A stretch of 64,000 nt of DNA. Origin: Halichondria panicea (taxonomy: Eukaryota > Porifera > Demospongiae > Suberitida > Halichondriidae). The notes beneath the pieces are model-generated. The model saw only the letters and a list, made by a program, of their open reading frames with translations, searched no databases and was not told the origin of the DNA. The position numbers and the translations under genes are program-made. The stretch is taken from the NCBI RefSeq assembly GCF_963675165.1, contig NC_087377.1, forward strand, positions 12,882,632 to 12,946,631, given 5' to 3'. This document shows, one piece after another, positions 58,919 to 64,000 of the stretch. Numbering within the stretch: the stretch's first letter is position 1; every line of letters begins with the position of its first letter.

Positions 58919-61340
58919 CTTATTAAACTGAACTGTCTGAAGGCCTCAACTCTTTTATTGCAGTATGTTGTGGTGTGCAGTTGTAGTTGTAAGTAATAAA
59001 AAGATACTTATATACCTGTGCATATTGAGTATCACTTGATATTGCAAGACAGTAGAGTATGTAGAATCTAGTTGTATGTTGTATAGAATGAAGAGCAATA
59101 ACCTGTAAGTCTGTTTCTTTCAGGCAGTCAGTATAAGTATAATGTGCATGTTATATATTATGCTCTCAAAACAGGGAGCTTGTGTGACCTCAAAAGACAA
59201 GGATATAAGTTGCTGCATGTGTAAAGTGAATAACTATTATTTTGTGACAATAAAGCATCATGCAATGGTCGCATAATTAGCTAAATAAATACACTATATA
59301 TATACTAGCTGTATTATTATTAATACAGCTAGTATAATAGTCGAAAGAAACGATGTTGAAGAATGAAACTCCCCGCTCACACACAGCAGTTCTTGCAGCA
59401 GTATATCTATCACTCATCCATCTATATATACCAGTCACTGCTGCAACTGTTCCATATCAACCGTCAACAGAACTTTTGGCTGGAGGAACCCATGCATGCA
59501 TCATGTTCATCAGTAAAGTAATTACGAGTTTGTAGACTGTATAATAATAACAAGGCATTATCAACTCTCTTAGTTTTACAAGCCCTGCCCTTGTACAAAA
59601 TAACCAGCCCTTGTTGCCTTTGACCTCTGAGATCAGAGTGCAACATGCCAGTATATGGCATGTTGGCTACTTTAGACTTTTGGCTACTTTTACCTGCCAG
59701 TGCAAGCAGCAACCAGATCACAAACTGACTAAATATTGCTCAACTACAAATATCCCCCCTCCCCGCTAAGCCTATTAGTATAGTGATTGCTTTTGGATCG
59801 AATGTTCCATTATCAAAGAAAGCATAATTATACCCTCATATTATAACCTTGGTCCCATGCATGCAGGCCGATTTTTCTTTAAATTGAAAATTCGCCTCGG
59901 TATTAATTTTATCTGGGCGTGTTTAAAAAAAGCAGATCACATTTTGTTAAATCTAGCAACAGATTTAATTAATATCTAGCTAGTTATAAGTTTAAGTTGT
60001 TTAGATTTAATGTGTACATTGTCTTGTTTCTGAAACAAAAAGGCCTCACTCTCATTGCAGAAAAGGCCCAAGCTCTCAGACTCCTGCTGTAGTTGGGCGT
60101 GGTCCGACCGTCCCTGACGGAAGGTCGGGTTTCAAGCCTATGTCATGCAGGATTGATCTTGCTGGATTATGTAACACGCTGATAGCAGCTAGTGGGTGTT
60201 AACCAATTCTACCTTGCTTGTGGTTGTACAACCGAGCGTGACACCGACCATAATTATTAGAAATGCTGCAATCTGATAGGACTGCAACTATAATAATTTG
60301 ATAATATAATTATAACTAGGGAAGCACAATTAACATATATAGGGATTGATCGAGGTAGATACAGTGCAACAACCAAATAAAGTAGAATATGAAGGTATTG
60401 AAAATTAAAGTATTGGTGCATGCATATATAATTATACGTAATACAGTATGTATATATAATATGGGGGGGGCAGAGCCTCCTGGTTTTCAGACTGTAACAG
60501 ATTATACAAACAGATTATGTAATAGTTATTACATGTCTATGAGTGTCACAAGCTGTTTATTATGCCTCGGTGCGCATGCGCAAGCGAGGTATATGGTAGT
60601 GTGTTTGTCTGTGTGTCTGTCTGTATCATCTACCACTTTTTCTAGATCCGCCACTGGTTACACGTATATATATACTGTGCAGAGTTGCAATTATTATCAA
60701 AGTGTCATTATAATTTTATTGCTTATCATATATATATCAGGTATATATATTTCTAGGGTATAAATGTTTGCAGAAGACCATAAGGAATTTTGCAGATTCA
60801 ATTTCCTTGGAATAGTCTTTTGACGCGCAAGCATGCATGCGATATTAATATCTGCGAAAACCGCTAACGTTTATCGCCGAAACATACTCGCTATATAATA
60901 CGGTATATATGGTACTCAAATTCTTGAACATTTTTATTTTGAGCTCTCAGCATATCATGCATCTTACAGATACATATTAAATCGATTGCATTAATCGTGA
61001 GCTTTCAGAAAGTATCATTGTGAGAATGTCGAGTAAAACAGAGTGGGAAACACAGTATAGGGTCTGTCAGTACTTTAATTTGAGAGTTTGGATGTCTGGA
61101 GCCAGCCTGAAAGGGGCATGCAGTCGTTCATAATGCTATTGCTGGTCAAACGTCATAGATGTCTGATGCCCCTCTATCTGGTCTTATCGTTGTTCGTATA
61201 CAACTTGACCCAATAAATTATTTTATGCATAATAATCTACCAAACAATGCAAATGTATATAATAAATGCTTCTACTTTTTACGCACATAATTATTATGGT
61301 GCACAAATACAAAGAGTTTAGGTTTCCAGACTAGTACAGT
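58919..61340. other. Intergenic between convergent receptors; inverted duplication and foldback relics
   Basis: 59385-59530 is repeated at 63720-63845 (AGCAGTTCTTGCAGCAGTA, CTGCTGCAACTGTTCC). 59750-61230 is the inverted partner of 37400-38500. A relic of the TAGTTGGGCGG element begins at about 60094. No gene is supported. Confidence 0.55.
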
Positions 61341-61341
61341 T

Positions 61342-63459
61342 TTATAATGGTCCGTATGCTTCATTCGGTTTCAGCTCAATTTGTTCTTGGATAGGAGTAA
61401 CTTCTTCGTAAACAGGACCACTTGGTGCAGTGGGTTGAATGCTTTCTTCTTGTCGCTGTCTTACTGCGTAGTGTCCCCTATTCCTGTAGTACATAATGCA
61501 GTACATTAGAGACATCCCCAGCAAGAGTCCAATCGCTATGGAAATAGTGAATGTAGCTGCCATAATGACTGCCACTGCTTCACCAGTAGAGAGGGACTGC
61601 ACAGATTCTGCATGAGTGTTGATTGTACATGTTTTTCATTTGAGCATGAGTTACAGTGTAATGAATATATCATAGTAGGCTAACTACGAGTAAAAACACG
61701 TAGCTTATTCACTATACTGTTGAAGTAAACAATATTATTTCCGATTGTTTCACTATCTACCAGTTATTCGCCTCCATGTATAGCATAATCTCCTAATACA
61801 TGTAGAGCCAATATGAAATTTCCAGTGACTGGAAAAACGACATCATTTGATTGGTTGCTGGCCAGAATAATTCTAATTGTGTAGGTGTAGAAGACTCCAG
61901 CAGTGATGTCGATGAAGATCACTGTGATTTGGTTGGTTGTGTACGGGAAGGGGAGGGTAATTGGGTCCGAATGAGGGGGGGAGAGGGTGGAGACAATGAG
62001 CAGGTCACTGGGAGGGTAGTCGATGAAGGGGAGAGACAAACGTATCGTATAACTAGAACCAGATGGCCTAACTTCTTGTACGGTAATCATCGTAGCTGGA
62101 ACTGAAAGATACAAAATCATGAATTATGCCAGCATATGCAGTTTTACCAGTCACAGTAGTGGAATTGATTGCAGAGCATTCCTTGTTTCTGAACATCACA
62201 CACACTGTGTAAGTATCTCCAGGAGATTGGTCTGAGAAATCGATTGCAACTGAACTTCCATTAAATGATGTGGTAGGAACACAATTTTCTCCGCTCGTTA
62301 TGTATCCGAACATTCGAATGGGTGCAGTATCAATTGAAATTTCCTGGAATCAAAATTGTTAATTTACCAAGAAAACATCAAAAACTATATAACACTATGT
62401 ACCTGGAATTTTATTTTGAGCTTCAGTGCTTCATTTTGGATTAAGAAGGAGGTGGATAATGCTGGAGTCCCCAAGTCTAAATGTGACACCACATTAATGA
62501 GCTCCAAGTACGCAGTCACATTACACACATACCTGGATTCATCAACGTGATATTTGAGGTATCTGGCAATAAGAGTCCATTCAGTGTGAGTGGTGTCACA
62601 GTCACTGTTGTCTCACAATAAGAGAGGCTCTCTCCAGCTATTGATAGAGATGTGTTGGTGGTATTGTACACTGTTCCATTCAGGTTGACAGTGTAGCCGG
62701 TGACACATTTCTGGTAAGGTTGGTCCAGTGGGTCCCACTCCAGAATAGGACATAAACTGTTGGTTCTCAGATTAGCCATCCAGTTAGTTAAAGAAGTCAT
62801 ATCTGTACAAAAGAAAATGATCGGTTAGCTATCGTAAAATCTGATCACATTACTTACTTAACACATTGAGAGTGGTGTTACCAACTTGTGGAGAAGACCC
62901 ACTGCTACCAGCGAGGCACGTCACCAGAGTACTGTTCAATGTTTCAGTGGCAGGTATCTGAATAGTTGAGCTCAGTGTAGACCCAGAGTTATCACTGATC
63001 ATGGTGATAGTGAATGGACCACAGACGTCTTCTTGCAACCCGGCATCATGGGGAACCAATGCAACGCAAGACATCGGACCGCTGACTTGCCAGCGAGTTA
63101 GCCCACCAGCAACATCGTTATGAGTGCAAGTGAGAGAGACCAACTCTCCAGGACACACTGTCAGTAGATCTTCCTCTTTTGTGATGTCAGCAGCCAGAGC
63201 AACTACATGTATATAGAATGATTAAGATTATTCATCACAAAAATACGGTGAACAATGGTTGTACAACACAACACTATATCTGGTCTATGAATTCTAGCTA
63301 CAAAACTTGCACTTTACTAAATAACTTACAGTAATCTAGATCTAGCTGCAGCAAAAGTGCCCATGACAACAGTACAATCTAGTGATGTTAAAGAAAGTCA
63401 TTAACATTCTATCCAAGTAACTTTTAACTCACAACTTTATTTTTCAGCTTGGTAGACAT
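61342..63459 (-). CDS. Ig/FN3 receptor, exon-7 donor lost (possibly secreted)
   Basis: Complement of 63433-63459, 63330-63378, 62858-63202, 62533-62802, 62403-62476, 62148-62343 and 62101 downward, with a membrane/tail exon at 61607-61342. Signal peptide (MSTKLKNKV + IVLLSWALLLQ), Ig-like (LTVCPGELVSLTC to STLVTCLAG), FN3-like (CPILEWDPLDQPYQKCVTGY), linker, FN3-like pair. At the end of exon 7 relatives read GGAG/GT; here it is GGAG/AT at 61788-61791. Without another donor the frame runs on for eight residues (DYAIHGGE) and stops at 61764, giving a secreted protein of about 432 residues. The membrane exon itself is intact (helix, GPVYEEV, NEAYGPL). It is the most diverged member in its Ig domain. 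Confidence 0.75.
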
Positions 63460-64000
63460 GGCTATACCACCAGACTGAGTGCATTTTAGATGGCCTGATA
63501 TGAATATCATTGAGTATCACACTGATTGATTTGAAATTTCAGAAACACAACCTTTACCAACCTGCCCCATGCACTGCATCAAGAAATATGACTTCAGAAG
63601 GTAGCTTGCTGTGCATAATATTTGGGACGATAAATTAGTACCTACCTTGCTCTGTCGCATATCGTGTAGATTAAAGTAATAATGTGAATAATTATGAAAT
63701 TGTGCCCATCCCCCCTCCACACATAGCAGTTCTTGCAGCAGTACCATGCATGTATATATACCAGTCGCTGCTGCAACTGTTCCACATCAATCATCGTTCA
63801 TGATCAACAGAGCTCTCAACTCATCATGTTCATCATTCAAGTAATCATAAGTTTGTACAGTAAATAATAGCAAACCTGTAATAATTATTATCAACTCATA
63901 CTCTACATGCAGCCCCTTATCAAATGCTCGTACATTTCTAGGCCTATATCTATCCGATTTAATCAACATTGTACTTTTGCATGATTATAGCTACACTTTA
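63460..64000. other. Upstream flank of the last receptor; repeat of 59385-59530
   Basis: 63720-63845 repeats the segment at 59385-59530. Nothing else is supported up to the window end. Confidence 0.5.

Noticed and set aside
36660..60470. C/G homopolymer runs at 36662, 38178 and 60463 as functional G-rich structures
   Set aside because: They lie in short transposon-like repeats and the inverted duplication; single short runs do not form a G-quadruplex pattern.

Overview
The window looks like nuclear DNA of a simple animal, most probably a demosponge (Amphimedon-like); this is inferred, not proven. It is AT-rich, and its genes are split by short GT-AG introns. It holds sponge/cnidarian-type Ig/FN3/sushi membrane receptors, a coiled-coil protein kinase and many DNA transposons. 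TAATTATA and ATGCATGC runs are everywhere. I see no rRNA, tRNA, CRISPR array or bacterial operon.

Layout. 0-7 kb is transposon territory: a decayed Ginger-type transposon gene (integrase + Ulp1-like protease + PHD finger), a 1.26 kb element with perfect 32-bp terminal repeats and a 7-bp target duplication, a degenerate tandem repeat, and a broken proline-rich/CUE-like/HECT-like fragment. 7-9 kb is a decayed copy of the 14.7-15.2 kb receptor start. 9.2-9.8 kb is a truncated pogo-type transposase. 9.9-14.1 kb is a gene coding for a long coiled coil followed by a kinase domain; one of its introns holds a full-length 1.1 kb foldback transposon. 14.7-19.2 kb holds two convergent receptor genes, one on each strand. 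20.1-22.6 kb is an almost perfect Tc1-like transposon with an extra convergent gene.

24.9-63.5 kb is a strongly rearranged cluster of one receptor family: signal peptide, Ig-like domain, FN3-like domains, one membrane helix, and a short cytoplasmic tail with a GPVYEEV motif and a second tyrosine. Gene models that keep frame are complement 24977-26834 (with a different membrane exon and no tyrosine tail), complement 39080-41183 and 47052-50002. Complement 61342-63459 keeps frame but has lost the splice donor to its membrane exon. 55005-58918 is disabled by one 4-bp insertion. Further broken copies lie at 29.4-33.6, 35.4-37.5, 42.6-45.5 and 52.9-53.2 kb. Direct and inverted duplications of this block supply internal 'empty sites' that prove several recent transposon insertions.

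The most unusual signal comes from comparing these duplicated copies. At about nineteen places they differ by exactly one TGCA unit (TG changing to TGCATG, or CA to CATGCA), and at one place by two units. Where reading frame gives a direction, the longer form is the derived one, and it is the lesion that disables several receptor copies.
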